A stretch of 64,000 bases of DNA. Source: Pelagimonas phthalicica (GTDB lineage Bacteria; Pseudomonadota; Alphaproteobacteria; Rhodobacterales; Rhodobacteraceae). Shown here piece by piece: positions 26,782 through 35,850 of the stretch; position 1 is the first letter of the stretch, and each line of letters opens with the position of its first letter. The DNA lies in the NCBI RefSeq assembly GCF_004364805.1, contig NZ_SOAP01000002.1:310001-374000 (forward strand), in the 5' to 3' direction. Under the pieces are notes generated by a model. It made no database searches, was not told the origin of the DNA, and saw only the letters and a program-made list of their open reading frames with translations. The position numbers and the translations under genes are program-made.

Positions 26782-27996
26782 ATGAGCAGAATTCTTCTTT
26801 TCCTGGCCCTGATCCTGTGGTCCGCCGCGCCGTTGCGGGCGCAGGATATCGGGGCGCTGGCGCGTTATCAGGGCGGTGGCTTTGACGAGGCGTTTTGGGG
26901 CGGCGAAACCCGGTTAAACCTCGAGCTGAGCCAAGGCGTGCCTTGGCGGGTGTTCACGCTGAGCGATCCGGCGCGATTGGTTCTGGATTTCAAAGAAGTG
27001 GATTGGTCTGGGGCCAATGCGCTGACTATGGATGACAGCGAGGCGGTTTTATCTATGCGCATGGGCCCCTTTCGCCCCGGATGGTCGCGGCTTGTCGCTG
27101 AATTGGCCGGGCCGATGAAGGTGGACACGGCCAGCCTTGAGATTGAACCGCATACGTCGACGGCTTTGCTTCACCTGATACTTGTTAAAACCGATCAGAC
27201 CGAGTTCGAAGCCCTGTCAGGCATGCCCTTTGATCCGAATTGGCAAATCACCAAGACAGTGGTGCAACGCGCCGCGCCCAAAGAGCCGGGCGGCCCAAAG
27301 ACCATTCTGCTTGACCCCGGCCATGGCGGCATTGATCCCGGAGCACAGCGGGGCGGTTTGGATGAGGCAGATATCGTTTTGCAATTTGCTCATGAATTGC
27401 AAGAGGTTCTGCGCCGCACTGGTGATTACAACGTGGCCATGACGCGCAGTGAGGACATCTTTGTCTCGCTCGAGGCACGGGTGGCAATGGCACATGAAAT
27501 CGGTGCGGATCTTTTTGTTTCCTTACATGCTGATGCGCTAGAGCAAGGGGTTGCCCATGGGGCGACCGTCTACACATTGGCGGCAGAGGCCTCTGATGCG
27601 GCCTCGGCGGCATTGGCGGAACGCCACAATCGCAGCGATCTGCTGTCTGGTGTCGATCTGTCAGGCTCTGACGACCGTGTGGCGCAGGTTTTGCTGGATC
27701 TGGCGCGGTTGGATAACACGCCGCGGTCAAAATCCTTGGCGACTCATCTGGTTGGCGGGATCAAAAACGCGCTGGGGCATATGCATAAGAAACCGCAACG
27801 CGAGGCCAGTTTTTCGGTTCTAAAATCTGCGGATATCCCTTCGGTCCTGATCGAGCTGGGGTTCCTTTCGACACCGCAAGACCGCAAGAACCTGCAAGAT
27901 CCGGTGTGGCGCGCAGGCATGGCAGCCGGGATTCGCGATGGGATCGAGGCTTGGGCGCGGGAAGACGAGGCGCTGTCGCGTTTGCGGCGGCAATGA
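26782..27996 (+). CDS. amiC: N-acetylmuramoyl-L-alanine amidase AmiC
   Basis: This is a 404-residue periplasmic cell-wall amidase that cleaves stem peptides during septum splitting. The signal peptide is RILLFLALILWSAAPLRAQ. An AMIN domain spans about residues 25-140 (TRLNLELSQGVPWRVFTLSD). The catalytic Amidase_3 domain spans about 170-395, with zinc ligands in ILLDPGHGGIDPGAQ, DLFVSLHADALEQG and catalytic Glu in IELGFLSTPQDRKN. ATG 26782 (after GTG) gives the best signal peptide. The PBP1a gene follows 103 bp downstream, the usual Rhodobacteraceae arrangement. Confidence 0.92.
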   Translation: MSRILLFLALILWSAAPLRAQDIGALARYQGGGFDEAFWGGETRLNLELSQGVPWRVFTLSDPARLVLDFKEVDWSGANALTMDDSEAVLSMRMGPFRPGWSRLVAELAGPMKVDTASLEIEPHTSTALLHLILVKTDQTEFEALSGMPFDPNWQITKTVVQRAAPKEPGGPKTILLDPGHGGIDPGAQRGGLDEADIVLQFAHELQEVLRRTGDYNVAMTRSEDIFVSLEARVAMAHEIGADLFVSLHADALEQGVAHGATVYTLAAEASDAASAALAERHNRSDLLSGVDLSGSDDRVAQVLLDLARLDNTPRSKSLATHLVGGIKNALGHMHKKPQREASFSVLKSADIPSVLIELGFLSTPQDRKNLQDPVWRAGMAAGIRDGIEAWAREDEALSRLRRQ

Positions 27997-28030
27997 CGTG
28001 CCGCTTTGTGCTTTCCCCGCGAGATGTGTT

Positions 28031-28057
28031 TTGACCATCGCAAACTTGGCCTATAAT
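28031..28057 (+). promoter_or_regulatory. Candidate sigma-70 promoter of the PBP1a gene
   Basis: A perfect -10 element TATAAT (28052-28057) is preceded by TTGACC (15-bp spacer), or by TTTTGA with a 17-bp spacer. It lies about 43 bp before the GTG start, so the PBP1a gene probably has its own promoter in addition to amiC read-through. Confidence 0.5.
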
Positions 28058-28099
28058 GAGAGCCAGAGCAGTGCATAAACACCAGATCGGGGGTCAGAC

Positions 28100-30649
28100 G
28101 TGACCAGGTTCATCCTTTCGTTCTTCGGAGCGATTTTTTCGGTGATCACAATGGGGACCATTATGGTGGCCCTGTCAGTTGGTGCGATTTTCTGGATGTA
28201 TGGCCGCGATTTGCCAAGCCACGAACATCTGGCCCAATACACGCCGCCCACGATCAGCCGGATTTATTCTACCGAAGGGCAAGTGATTGACGAATTTGCC
28301 CAGGAACGCCGCCTGTTCACCCCCGCCGGTGAAATTCCGGATCTGGTCAAACACGCCTTTGTGTCCGCCGAGGACAAGAATTTCTACAGCCACCAGGGCT
28401 ATGACTTGCGCGGCATTGTTGCCGCCGGTGTGCAGGCGGTGCAATCGCGCGGGCGCGATGTGCGCGGGGCCTCGACCATCACCCAGCAGGTGATGAAGAA
28501 CTTCCTCTTGTCTGGTGACCGCCGCATCGACCGCAAGATCAAAGAGATCATTCTGGCCGCCCGCGTTGAAAGCGCGCTCTCGAAGGAAAAGATCCTTGAG
28601 CTTTATCTGAACGAGATTTTCCTGGGACAGAACGCCTATGGTGTCACCGCCGCCGCGCAGGTCTATTTCAACAAGACCCTGAGCGAACTTGCCCCGCATG
28701 AGGCGGCTTTTCTTGCCTCTCTGCCCAAGGCCCCGTCGCAATTCCACCCTGTTCGCAAAAAGGAACGGGTCACCGGGCGGCGGAACTTTGTTCTGAAAGA
28801 GATGTATGAGAATGGCTATATCTCATGGGACACCTATCAGTCGGAACGCCTGCTGCCGCTGAAATCGGTTCAGAACGGCGATTACGAACCCTATGCGCGG
28901 TCCTTGCCGCCGCGCGATTATTTCACCGACGAAATCCGCCGTCAGCTGAGCCGCGACTTTGGTGAGGAACAGTTTTTCTCGGGCGGCTATTCCGTCCGCG
29001 CGACCCTGGACCCGGACATGCAGGTCGAGGCGGCCCATGCGTTGCAACGTTCTCTGGAACAGTATGACCGTGGGCTGGGTCAATGGCGCGGCACCGGCAA
29101 AAAGATCGAAGCCGAGCAGTTGGGCAGCGAAGAGGCCTGGCGTGAGGCTTTGTCCAACACCCGCGTCGCCCGAGACGTTGATCTTGTGTCGCAATGGCAC
29201 CCGGCGGTTGTGCTGGACGTGCGCGAGAATGAGCTGGTCATCGGTATCGAAGGCATCGACCTGAACGATCCGCGCGGCAACCGTGTGCCACGCAAGGACA
29301 CCAACTGGTTCAAGGGCAACCTGTTTGAAAACTTTGAACGCGGTGATGTGATCCATGTGCGCGAGATGAAGGACGACAATGGCGGCGCGTTCATCCGGTG
29401 GACCCTGCGACAGGTTCCGCGCGTTCAGGGTGGCTTTATGGCGATGGACGTCAATACCGGTCGCGTGATCGCGATGCAGGGCGGTTTCAGCTATCAGAAC
29501 TCGGTCTTCAACCGCGCAACACAGGCGCAACGTCAGCCCGGTTCAAGCTTTAAGCCCTTTGTTTTTGCGGCGGCGTTGGACAGCGGCTATACCCCTGCGA
29601 CCATCGTTGTTGATGCCCCAATTGAAATCAACACCCCTCATGGTGTCTGGCGGCCCAAGAACGCGTCGAACAAATTCTATGGCCCGACACCGCTGCGCAC
29701 CGGGATTGAACAATCGCGAAACCTGATGACCATTCGCCTCGCACAAGAAGTGGGCATGGATGTTGTGGCCTCATACGCCGAGAAATTTGGCATGTATGAC
29801 AATATGGGCCGGGTTCTGGCCAACGCGCTCGGGGCGGATGAAACCACGCTTTACAAGGTCGTCGCGGCCTATGCCATGTTCGCCAATGGCGGCGAGCGTG
29901 TGCAGCCCACCCTGATTGACCGGGTTCAGGACCGCTATGGCACCACGATCTTTAGCCATGACGCGGCTGAGGGCAACAAACGTGTTTGCGTCAATTGTGA
30001 CGATCCGAACCTGACCAGTGGTCGCAGCCCGCGTATCATCAATGATCGCGAACGGGTGATGGACCCGGTGACGGCTTATCAGCTGACCTCGATGATGCAG
30101 GGGGTTGTGCAGCGCGGCACGGCGAGAAAGACAGTGAACCTGTCAGTGCCCACGGCGGGTAAAACCGGGACAACCAATGACGCCAAAGACGTTTGGTTTG
30201 TCGGCTTTACCTCGAATATCGTGGCCGGTTGTTACATCGGCTATGACACGCCGCGCTCGCTGGGGCGGGGGGCGTCGGGCGGCGGCATGTGTGGCCCGGT
30301 CTTTACCCGCTTTATGCAAAAAGCGACCAAGAAATATGGTGGCGGCAAGTTCAAGGTGCCCGAAGAATGCGAATTTGTGAAAATTGACCGCTTCTCAGGC
30401 GCACGCGTGGGTGAAGGAGCCAGCGGCGACAATGTTGTCTCGGAATGCTTCCGCGAGTTCGATATCGAAACCATCGTCTTTGGCGGCGCAGGCCTGACCG
30501 GCAGCTTTGCGGTCTCTGGCAGCTTTGACCTGATCCGCCCGAATGAGGCGGCAGGCCAAGCGCGTGAAGTCACGACTTCGACAGGTAAGAAAGCCATCGT
30601 AGGCCCGAAAGCTGGCTTTGGCACACTGTCCTCGGGCGGGTTGTTCTAA
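28100..30649 (+). CDS. mrcA: Class A penicillin-binding protein (PBP1a)
   Basis: This 849-residue bifunctional peptidoglycan synthase has one N-terminal membrane anchor (residues 2-33). The glycosyltransferase domain shows catalytic Glu in VSAEDKNFYSHQGYDLRG and the motifs RGASTITQQVMKNFLLSGD and LYLNEIFLGQNAYGV. An OB-like insert lies about 320-440. The transpeptidase domain has SxxK in QPGSSFKPFVFAAALD near 480, SxN in EQSRNLMTIRL, and KTGTTNDAKDVWFVG. It polymerises glycan strands and cross-links stem peptides in the periplasm. The start is GTG 28100. Its stop overlaps the convergent kinase-like gene by 4 bp. Confidence 0.94.
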   Translation: MTRFILSFFGAIFSVITMGTIMVALSVGAIFWMYGRDLPSHEHLAQYTPPTISRIYSTEGQVIDEFAQERRLFTPAGEIPDLVKHAFVSAEDKNFYSHQGYDLRGIVAAGVQAVQSRGRDVRGASTITQQVMKNFLLSGDRRIDRKIKEIILAARVESALSKEKILELYLNEIFLGQNAYGVTAAAQVYFNKTLSELAPHEAAFLASLPKAPSQFHPVRKKERVTGRRNFVLKEMYENGYISWDTYQSERLLPLKSVQNGDYEPYARSLPPRDYFTDEIRRQLSRDFGEEQFFSGGYSVRATLDPDMQVEAAHALQRSLEQYDRGLGQWRGTGKKIEAEQLGSEEAWREALSNTRVARDVDLVSQWHPAVVLDVRENELVIGIEGIDLNDPRGNRVPRKDTNWFKGNLFENFERGDVIHVREMKDDNGGAFIRWTLRQVPRVQGGFMAMDVNTGRVIAMQGGFSYQNSVFNRATQAQRQPGSSFKPFVFAAALDSGYTPATIVVDAPIEINTPHGVWRPKNASNKFYGPTPLRTGIEQSRNLMTIRLAQEVGMDVVASYAEKFGMYDNMGRVLANALGADETTLYKVVAAYAMFANGGERVQPTLIDRVQDRYGTTIFSHDAAEGNKRVCVNCDDPNLTSGRSPRIINDRERVMDPVTAYQLTSMMQGVVQRGTARKTVNLSVPTAGKTGTTNDAKDVWFVGFTSNIVAGCYIGYDTPRSLGRGASGGGMCGPVFTRFMQKATKKYGGGKFKVPEECEFVKIDRFSGARVGEGASGDNVVSECFREFDIETIVFGGAGLTGSFAVSGSFDLIRPNEAAGQAREVTTSTGKKAIVGPKAGFGTLSSGGLF

Positions 30650-31482
30650 ACCTCGTCTGCCAGCGCAAGAAACATGTTCAAAAGGTCGGCCTCTGGGTCG
30701 GCCTTTAGCACTCCACCGGATCGCAATGCGATGGAACAGGCACATTTGGCTGCAACCCATTGGGCAAAGCGTTTGGGATCAAGCGATAGCGCTGCACAAC
30801 AGGCCCGTTGGCGCTGTTTTTGCTGGTCCTTGTCGCGTAGCCATGTCTCGCAACCTTTCGGGTTGCGCAGGGCATTTGCCAGCTCATATTCCGGTTCGCC
30901 CAAGACGCCCTTGGCGTCGATAAGTTTGTAACAGCTGCCCGCGCCAATCAGATTGTCGTGATGTAGATCACCGTGTAAGGGGCGGACGTTTCTTTGTGTC
31001 GCCAAGAGAGCGCTCGCGAGTTCTTGGGCGCGTTGCATGTCCGCCTTTAGATCGGAGGGGCAATCACTGGCAAAACGCAGGTTAAACAGCCTTTGAAACC
31101 AATCAGCCAGGTGCGGCAAACCTGAGATCGGTTGCAGCGTGTGAGCGTGCAACTGTCTGGCTGTGTCTAGCAGACTGTGTTCTTGCATATAATCGCCCCG
31201 TCGCAGAGCATCGCCCAACGGCTGCCCTACGACATATTCCATAGCGACGGCGTTTTCCTCGGTGCGATAGATAACAGGCACGAGATTTGGGGCGATCTGG
31301 GCCACAGCTTGCATAAAACGCAGGCCAGAGGCTTCGTTGCCCGGGTCCGGGCCGTGATAGAGTTTCAGCACCAAGTCGCGCCCATGGCGATCCTGAACGC
31401 GCCATAGAGCGGCGCTCTTGGTCTGGGTCAGTTCCATAGCGGAATGCAGGTCAAACCGCGGCAAAGCTTGTTCTAAATCCAT
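30646..31482 (-). CDS. APH-family phosphotransferase (aminoglycoside/hydroxyurea kinase-like)
   Basis: This is a 278-residue protein kinase-like fold enzyme. The nucleotide-binding Lys is in GRDLVLKLYHGPDPGNEASG, the catalytic Brenner motif is RPLHGDLHHDNLIGAG near residue 192, and the metal motif is KLIDAKGVLGEPEYELAN, as in the APH(6) group. Chromosomal members are often of unknown substrate; a resistance role should not be assumed. ATG 31482 is preferred over GTG 31488. It ends inside the stop codon of the PBP1a gene. Confidence 0.8.
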   Translation of the reverse strand: MDLEQALPRFDLHSAMELTQTKSAALWRVQDRHGRDLVLKLYHGPDPGNEASGLRFMQAVAQIAPNLVPVIYRTEENAVAMEYVVGQPLGDALRRGDYMQEHSLLDTARQLHAHTLQPISGLPHLADWFQRLFNLRFASDCPSDLKADMQRAQELASALLATQRNVRPLHGDLHHDNLIGAGSCYKLIDAKGVLGEPEYELANALRNPKGCETWLRDKDQQKQRQRACCAALSLDPKRFAQWVAAKCACSIALRSGGVLKADPEADLLNMFLALADEV

Positions 31483-31562
31483 TTCCACCGATACCCGACT
31501 TGCCCAGCCTTTCGCCCCTTGCTATCACGCATCACCTGAGGATGTGAGACAGGATCGAACCG

Positions 31563-32690
31563 ATGCGCGCAGAAGCACAGAACAACGTGGAAAAGATCGA
31601 GAAATCGCTCGAATTGTTGCGCCAGCGGTTGGATTGGGACACAGCCCAGCACCGGCTTGAGGAATTCAATGCGCGTGTTGAGGATCCGAACCTTTGGGAT
31701 GATCCTGAGGCGGCCCAAAAGCTGATGCGCGATCGTCAGCTGCTGGTTGACGCGATGGAGACATATAGCTCGATCAAGCAAGAGATGTCGGACAATGTCG
31801 AGATGATCGAGCTGGGCGAAATGGAAGAGGATGACGAGGTTGTCAAAGATGCCGAAGAGGCGCTGACAGCTTTGGTTGAAAAGGCCGCCAAGAAAGAGCT
31901 TGAGGCGCTGTTGGACGGTGAGGCAGACGGCAATGACACCTTCCTGGAAATCAATTCCGGGGCAGGGGGCACCGAAAGCTGTGACTGGGCCAGCATGTTG
32001 GCGCGGATGTATGTCCGCTGGGCTGAGGCGCATGGCTACGAGGTCGAGCTGCAATCGGAAAGCGCGGGCGAAGAGGCGGGCATCAAATCCGCCGCCTATA
32101 AGATTTCCGGTCACAATGCCTATGGCTGGTTGAAATCCGAAAGCGGCGTGCATCGTCTGGTGCGGATTTCACCCTTTGACAGCGCGGCCAAGCGGCACAC
32201 ATCCTTTACTTCGGTCAAAGTGTACCCTGTGGTGGATGACAATATCGAGATCGAGGTAAACCCGGCTGATATTCGCATCGATACGTATCGGTCCTCGGGT
32301 GCCGGTGGTCAGCACGTGAACACGACGGACTCCGCCGTACGGATCACCCACCATCCCACTGGGATCGTAGTGACCTCATCTGAAAAGTCGCAACACCAGA
32401 ACCGCGACATCGCCATGAAGGCGCTGAAATCTCGGCTCTATCAGATGGAATTGGACAAGCGGTCTGCCCTGGTGAATGAGGTGCATGAAAACGCCGGGGA
32501 TGCGGGCTGGGGTAACCAGATTCGGTCTTATGTTTTGCAACCATATCAGATGGTTAAGGACCTGCGCACCAATTACGAAACCTCGGACACCAAGGGCGTT
32601 CTGGACGGGGATCTCGACGGTTTCATGGCGGCGACGCTGGCCTTGCAAGTTTCGGGCAAAAGCCGGGCTGACGCGCAATCCGACGACTAA
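31563..32690 (+). CDS. prfB: Peptide chain release factor 2
   Basis: This 375-residue factor recognises UGA and UAA stop codons. The GGQ peptidyl-tRNA hydrolysis motif is in [18 protein letters not shown], and the anticodon-like tripeptide SPF is in [16 protein letters not shown]. The N-terminal coiled region is [19 protein letters not shown]. The frame is continuous from ATG 31563, so the programmed +1 frameshift that autoregulates E. coli prfB is absent. The PBP1a-prfB neighbourhood is common in the family. Confidence 0.96.
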   Translation: MRAEAQNNVEKIEKSLELLRQRLDWDTAQHRLEEFNARVEDPNLWDDPEAAQKLMRDRQLLVDAMETYSSIKQEMSDNVEMIELGEMEEDDEVVKDAEEALTALVEKAAKKELEALLDGEADGNDTFLEINSGAGGTESCDWASMLARMYVRWAEAHGYEVELQSESAGEEAGIKSAAYKISGHNAYGWLKSESGVHRLVRISPFDSAAKRHTSFTSVKVYPVVDDNIEIEVNPADIRIDTYRSSGAGGQHVNTTDSAVRITHHPTGIVVTSSEKSQHQNRDIAMKALKSRLYQMELDKRSALVNEVHENAGDAGWGNQIRSYVLQPYQMVKDLRTNYETSDTKGVLDGDLDGFMAATLALQVSGKSRADAQSDD

Positions 32691-32710
32691 GGTGTCGCGC
32701 TTGGGACGCA

Positions 32711-32803
32711 CTTGGCGCTGAAAACCCGTCAACGGGTTTTGCAAATTCCGTGCACGGAATTTCGGCGTCAAGGTTCGCCGTTTCTGCATCAATTGTCGCA
32801 GAA
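32711..32803. repeat. Cluster of three hairpins between prfB and the DUF2189 gene
   Basis: Hairpin 1 is AAAACCCG-TCAA-CGGGTTTT (32721-32740). Hairpin 2 is a perfect 20-bp palindrome AAATTCCGTGCACGGAATTT (32743-32762). Both are enclosed by a weaker outer stem (CTTGGCGC near 32711 with GCGTCAAG near 32765). Hairpin 3 is TTCTGC / GCAGAA (32782-32803). No gene lies in the 202-bp gap. A REP-like intergenic element or a 3' end structure of the prfB transcript are the likely readings. Confidence 0.55.
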
Positions 32804-32892
32804 GGCCGATTGGATGTCTGGCGTTGTTGCGCGACAAAAACATATCCGCTTTACTGAATGAACATCTGGACTTGTCTCAAGGAGGAGGGGAC

Positions 32893-33693
32893 ATGGCCAA
32901 TTCTTCAGGGCCCGATACACCGCAGCCCGGCGTGCCAACGCTGCGCGCGGTTTCGTTTGACCATCTCAAAGAAGCTTTGTCGCGGGGTTGGTCAGACCTG
33001 CGCAAAGCTCCGCTTTTTGCCTTTGTTTTCGCCGGGACTTATGTGTTGTGCGGCTGGCTCATGGCGTGGATCACCTGGTGGACGGGGCAAAGCTATTGGT
33101 TGGTTTTTGCGGCAATTGGCTTTCCACTCATCGCGCCGTTCTTTGCGGTAGGTTTATATGACGTCAGCCGGCGGATCGAGCAGGGGCGCCCCCTTGATTG
33201 GCCGGAAATCCTGTCGGTCATCATACGGCAATCCAAACGCCAACTGCCGTCGATCAGTGCCATCATCATCGTCGTGTTTCTGTTCTGGTTCTTTGTGGCG
33301 CATATGATCTTTGCACTGTTCATGGGGCTGTCGACCATGACAAACGTGTCCAGCTCGCTTGAGGTCTATTTCACCGTGGATGGCATTACCATGTTGACCG
33401 TGGGGACAGTCGTTGGCGCGATTTTCGCCAGTGTTCTCTACATGATCACAGTTCTGTCTCTGCCGCTGTTGTTGGATCGCGAGGTGGATTTTGTCACCGC
33501 GATGATCACGTCCTTTCAGTATGTACAGGCACATCCGGTTGTCATGTTCGCCTGGGCTGGGTTCATTGCGGTGCTGACATTTGTGTCGATGCTGCCCGGC
33601 TTTGTTGGCTTGTTTTTGTCCCTTCCGCTGTTGGGCCACGCCACATGGCATCTCTATGACATGCTGGCCTATGGAACCAAAGCCAAAGCCTAA
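32893..33693 (+). CDS. DUF2189 integral membrane protein
   Basis: This 266-residue protein starts at ATG 32893 behind AAGGAGG. An amphipathic N-terminal region (FDHLKEALSRGWSDLRKAPL) is followed by about six transmembrane segments, including APLFAFVFAGTYVLCGWLMA, SAIIIVVFLFWFFVAHMIFA and PVVMFAWAGFIAVLTFVSML. The conserved ends ...LREAL/GW.DL and LLGHATWHLYD are typical of DUF2189. The biochemical role is unknown. It is a single-gene unit. Confidence 0.85.
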   Translation: MANSSGPDTPQPGVPTLRAVSFDHLKEALSRGWSDLRKAPLFAFVFAGTYVLCGWLMAWITWWTGQSYWLVFAAIGFPLIAPFFAVGLYDVSRRIEQGRPLDWPEILSVIIRQSKRQLPSISAIIIVVFLFWFFVAHMIFALFMGLSTMTNVSSSLEVYFTVDGITMLTVGTVVGAIFASVLYMITVLSLPLLLDREVDFVTAMITSFQYVQAHPVVMFAWAGFIAVLTFVSMLPGFVGLFLSLPLLGHATWHLYDMLAYGTKAKA

Positions 33694-33758
33694 AACAGAA
33701 ATGACAGGCCAAATACTGGCCTGCCTTTCCCGGTGAGTGCGACCGTCAACCGGACGCG

Positions 33759-34580
33759 TCAGGTAAAGTCTTGTCCGACTTTCAAAAGGTTCTTGTGATA
33801 GGGGACGAGCCCGTCTTCGTCGCAGAAGCCTGAGACGCGGGCCGCCGCCAAAACCTTGCCTGTATCGGTGCCCAGATATTCATAGACCAACCGTTCGACC
33901 CGGCGACCGGCGACGTTTTCACGAACGGTTCGCGTGACATATCCGGCCCAGAAATTGTTTTCAAAGGACGGAATACGCGCCAGATAGTTAAAGGAGGTCG
34001 TGGCTGAGCCTTTGCGGCTGACCAATGCGGCAACCCCATCTTCTTGGGGAAGCAGCGCGCCGCGGAACTCGCGTGTTGAGGGGTCAGTCGGCAGCCCTTG
34101 TTGGCGCATGGCATCCTTGGCTTCAAACCCTTTCAAAAAGGAGTTGTTGCCGTTGCGGAACACGTAGATCAGCCCCTGAACATATTTCGCATCTTCCATA
34201 AAGCTGCGCCGGGCGAAACGGTAAAACCCGCTTGGAAATTCGTCCTCTGTCAGTTTTCTGGACGCGCCGCTGACATATTCGGCAATGGCCGGGTCTGTTA
34301 GCAGCCCGCTGGAGGAATTTTCGATTTTCTCAACTGGTTCAAGCAGAATTCGGGCATCCACTTCGAAATAGGAACAAATGCGATGCAAAACATCCGGTCG
34401 TGGGAAGCTCTCTCCGGCGAGATAGCGATTATATTGTGTCCGGTTGATACCCAATTCTCGGCAGAGTGCGGATATGGACGCGGCTTGGTTGGACAGTTGA
34501 CGCAGGTTCGCACCGAGCATGCTGCGAAGTTCCGCAGGGCTTGGTCGTCGGGTCACAGTTTTGGTCAGATCGGAGGGCAT
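33759..34580 (-). CDS. Helix-turn-helix (XRE-type) transcriptional regulator
   Basis: This 273-residue protein starts at ATG 34580 (ribosome site AGAAGG). A helix-turn-helix is visible at about residues 15-75: LGANLRQLSNQAASISALCR then ELGINRTQYNRYLAGESFPR. The C-terminal 190 residues form a unique domain (FYRFARRSFMEDAKYVQGLI; FENNFWAGYVTRTVRENVAG) I do not recognise; a sensory function is possible. It is divergent from the small gene at 34805 across 224 bp. Confidence 0.82.
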   Translation of the reverse strand: MPSDLTKTVTRRPSPAELRSMLGANLRQLSNQAASISALCRELGINRTQYNRYLAGESFPRPDVLHRICSYFEVDARILLEPVEKIENSSSGLLTDPAIAEYVSGASRKLTEDEFPSGFYRFARRSFMEDAKYVQGLIYVFRNGNNSFLKGFEAKDAMRQQGLPTDPSTREFRGALLPQEDGVAALVSRKGSATTSFNYLARIPSFENNFWAGYVTRTVRENVAGRRVERLVYEYLGTDTGKVLAAARVSGFCDEDGLVPYHKNLLKVGQDFT

Positions 34581-34804
34581 GCGCCTTCTCTTTTTGGTTG
34601 TTTCTTTCAGGGGATTGGACCCCAGACGTGAAAATTGTCCTAAACTGACACAACACCTGATGCTAATTAGCGGCAATGATGATGCTTACTCGCGCCAATC
34701 GTGCAGATTTGCGTCACAAAAATCAAGGACCCGACGCGCGAAAAATCATATTCGAGTCAAAAACTTTCGGTCACCTTAAGAAGGCAATAACCAAAGAGTG
34801 CGTC

Positions 34805-35107
34805 ATGGAAGAACGGATGTATGGGGTTGTCCTCTGGGCCGACAAGCAGGATAGCAAAGCGGTAATCTGGTGCGAGGATCACGGAAACCTGGCATATTAT
34901 TCAGCTGCAGAGCAGAGCGCACATTGCGGCGTTGCCCTGGATGCCGGTGATTTGATTCAATTTGACATGAGTGAATCGCGGGATTGCCGCTATGCCAGCA
35001 ATCTTGAACATGTCAATTCTGGCTACGCGCCAGACATTGCTGCGAATTTGCAGAGCAAACCGGTTGAACGGAACAACATTGTTCAGTTTCCTGCGGGCCG
35101 CGCCTAA
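34805..35107 (+). CDS. Small acidic hypothetical protein
   Basis: This 100-residue protein starts at ATG 34805 (the longer frame from 34676 lacks a plausible start signal). The sequence is beta-rich (ERMYGVVLWADKQDSKAVIW, then CEDHGNLAYYSAAEQSAHCG) with a spacing of strands that faintly recalls an OB or cold-shock barrel, but the RNA-binding aromatic motifs are not evident. I do not recognise a family. The upstream regulator (33759) is divergent and may control it. Confidence 0.65.
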   Translation: MEERMYGVVLWADKQDSKAVIWCEDHGNLAYYSAAEQSAHCGVALDAGDLIQFDMSESRDCRYASNLEHVNSGYAPDIAANLQSKPVERNNIVQFPAGRA

Positions 35108-35121
35108 AGCGCGTTAGAAAG

Positions 35122-35151
35122 AAAAAAGGCACCTGTTTTCACAGATGCCTT
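35122..35151 (-). terminator. Intrinsic terminator of ilvH
   Basis: The stem AAGGCA-C-CTGT / ACAG-A-TGCCTT (35126-35136 / 35141-35151) has loop TTTC and is followed on the minus strand by six T residues. It lies 27 bp beyond the ilvH stop and may also end the convergent small gene. Confidence 0.8.
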
Positions 35152-35177
35152 GAAGTTCTTAACGCTGTGTCGCGTGA

Positions 35178-35738
35178 TTACGCGCCGCGGGCGAGGGCGG
35201 CGACACCGGTGCGTGCCACCTCATCAAGGCCTAGAGGACGCATCAGATCGGCAAAGGCGTCGACCTTGTCCGGCGTTCCGGTGATCTGGAACACAAAGCT
35301 TTCCAAAGTTGAATCAACAACATGCGCACGGAAAATATCCGCAAGGCGCAGCGCCTCAACACGCTTTTCCCCGGTTCCGGAAACCTTGATCAGTGCCAGT
35401 TCACGCTCAACCGAGGCCCCTTCGACAGTCAGGTCATGAACTTCGTGGACTTCGACGATCCGGCCCAGCTGCGCTTTGATCTGTTCAATGACCTGCGGCG
35501 TGCCCGTAGTCACAACGGTTATACGCGACAGGTGACCCTCGTGATCGATTTCAGCGACCGTCAGGCTTTCGATATTGTATCCGCGCCCAGAGAAGAGACC
35601 AATGACACGGGCCAGGACGCCAGGTTCGTTTTCGACCAGGACAGCCAGGGTATGGGTCTCTTGGATATCAGAAAACGTGGGACGCAGGTTGTAAGCCGAG
35701 TGCTTGCTCGAACCTTTCTTGATCTTTAGCGGCGACAT
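35178..35738 (-). CDS. ilvH: Acetolactate synthase small (regulatory) subunit
   Basis: The 186-residue regulatory subunit binds valine and modulates acetohydroxyacid synthase. The ACT domain is THTLAVLVENEPGVLARVIG then LFSGRGYNIESLTVAEID; the C-terminal regulatory half has RELALIKVSGTGEKRVEALR. ATG 35738 with AAGG at 7 nt is preferred over ATG 35753. The catalytic subunit ilvI is on the same strand at 38020-39774, but a plus-strand histidine kinase gene lies between, so the two subunits cannot be simple neighbours in one short transcript. Confidence 0.95.
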   Translation of the reverse strand: MSPLKIKKGSSKHSAYNLRPTFSDIQETHTLAVLVENEPGVLARVIGLFSGRGYNIESLTVAEIDHEGHLSRITVVTTGTPQVIEQIKAQLGRIVEVHEVHDLTVEGASVERELALIKVSGTGEKRVEALRLADIFRAHVVDSTLESFVFQITGTPDKVDAFADLMRPLGLDEVARTGVAALARGA

Positions 35739-35784
35739 GTCAGGCCTTTTCATAAAGTTGCGCGGAAACTGCTTGGCTACTTAA

Positions 35785-35815
35785 ACAATACTTCACGCCC
35801 ATGCGCCAGTGTCAA
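35785..35815 (-). promoter_or_regulatory. Weak candidate promoter for ilvH
   Basis: On the minus strand a perfect -35 TTGACA (35810-35815) is followed by TATTGT (35785-35790) with a 19-bp spacer, longer than ideal. A separate ilvH promoter is needed because ilvI is interrupted by an opposite-strand gene and a terminator. Confidence 0.35.
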
Positions 35816-35850
35816 ATCAGGTTTTAAAAGCGTTTGCGGTAGGATTTGCG

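Noticed and set aside
30646-31482. Antibiotic resistance gene
   Set aside because: The APH-like fold is clear, but the chromosomal context with cell-wall and translation genes gives no sign of mobile resistance.
31563-31700. Programmed +1 frameshift in prfB
   Set aside because: I looked for an in-frame UGA with a preceding CUU and internal ribosome site near codon 26; the frame is uninterrupted from the ATG.
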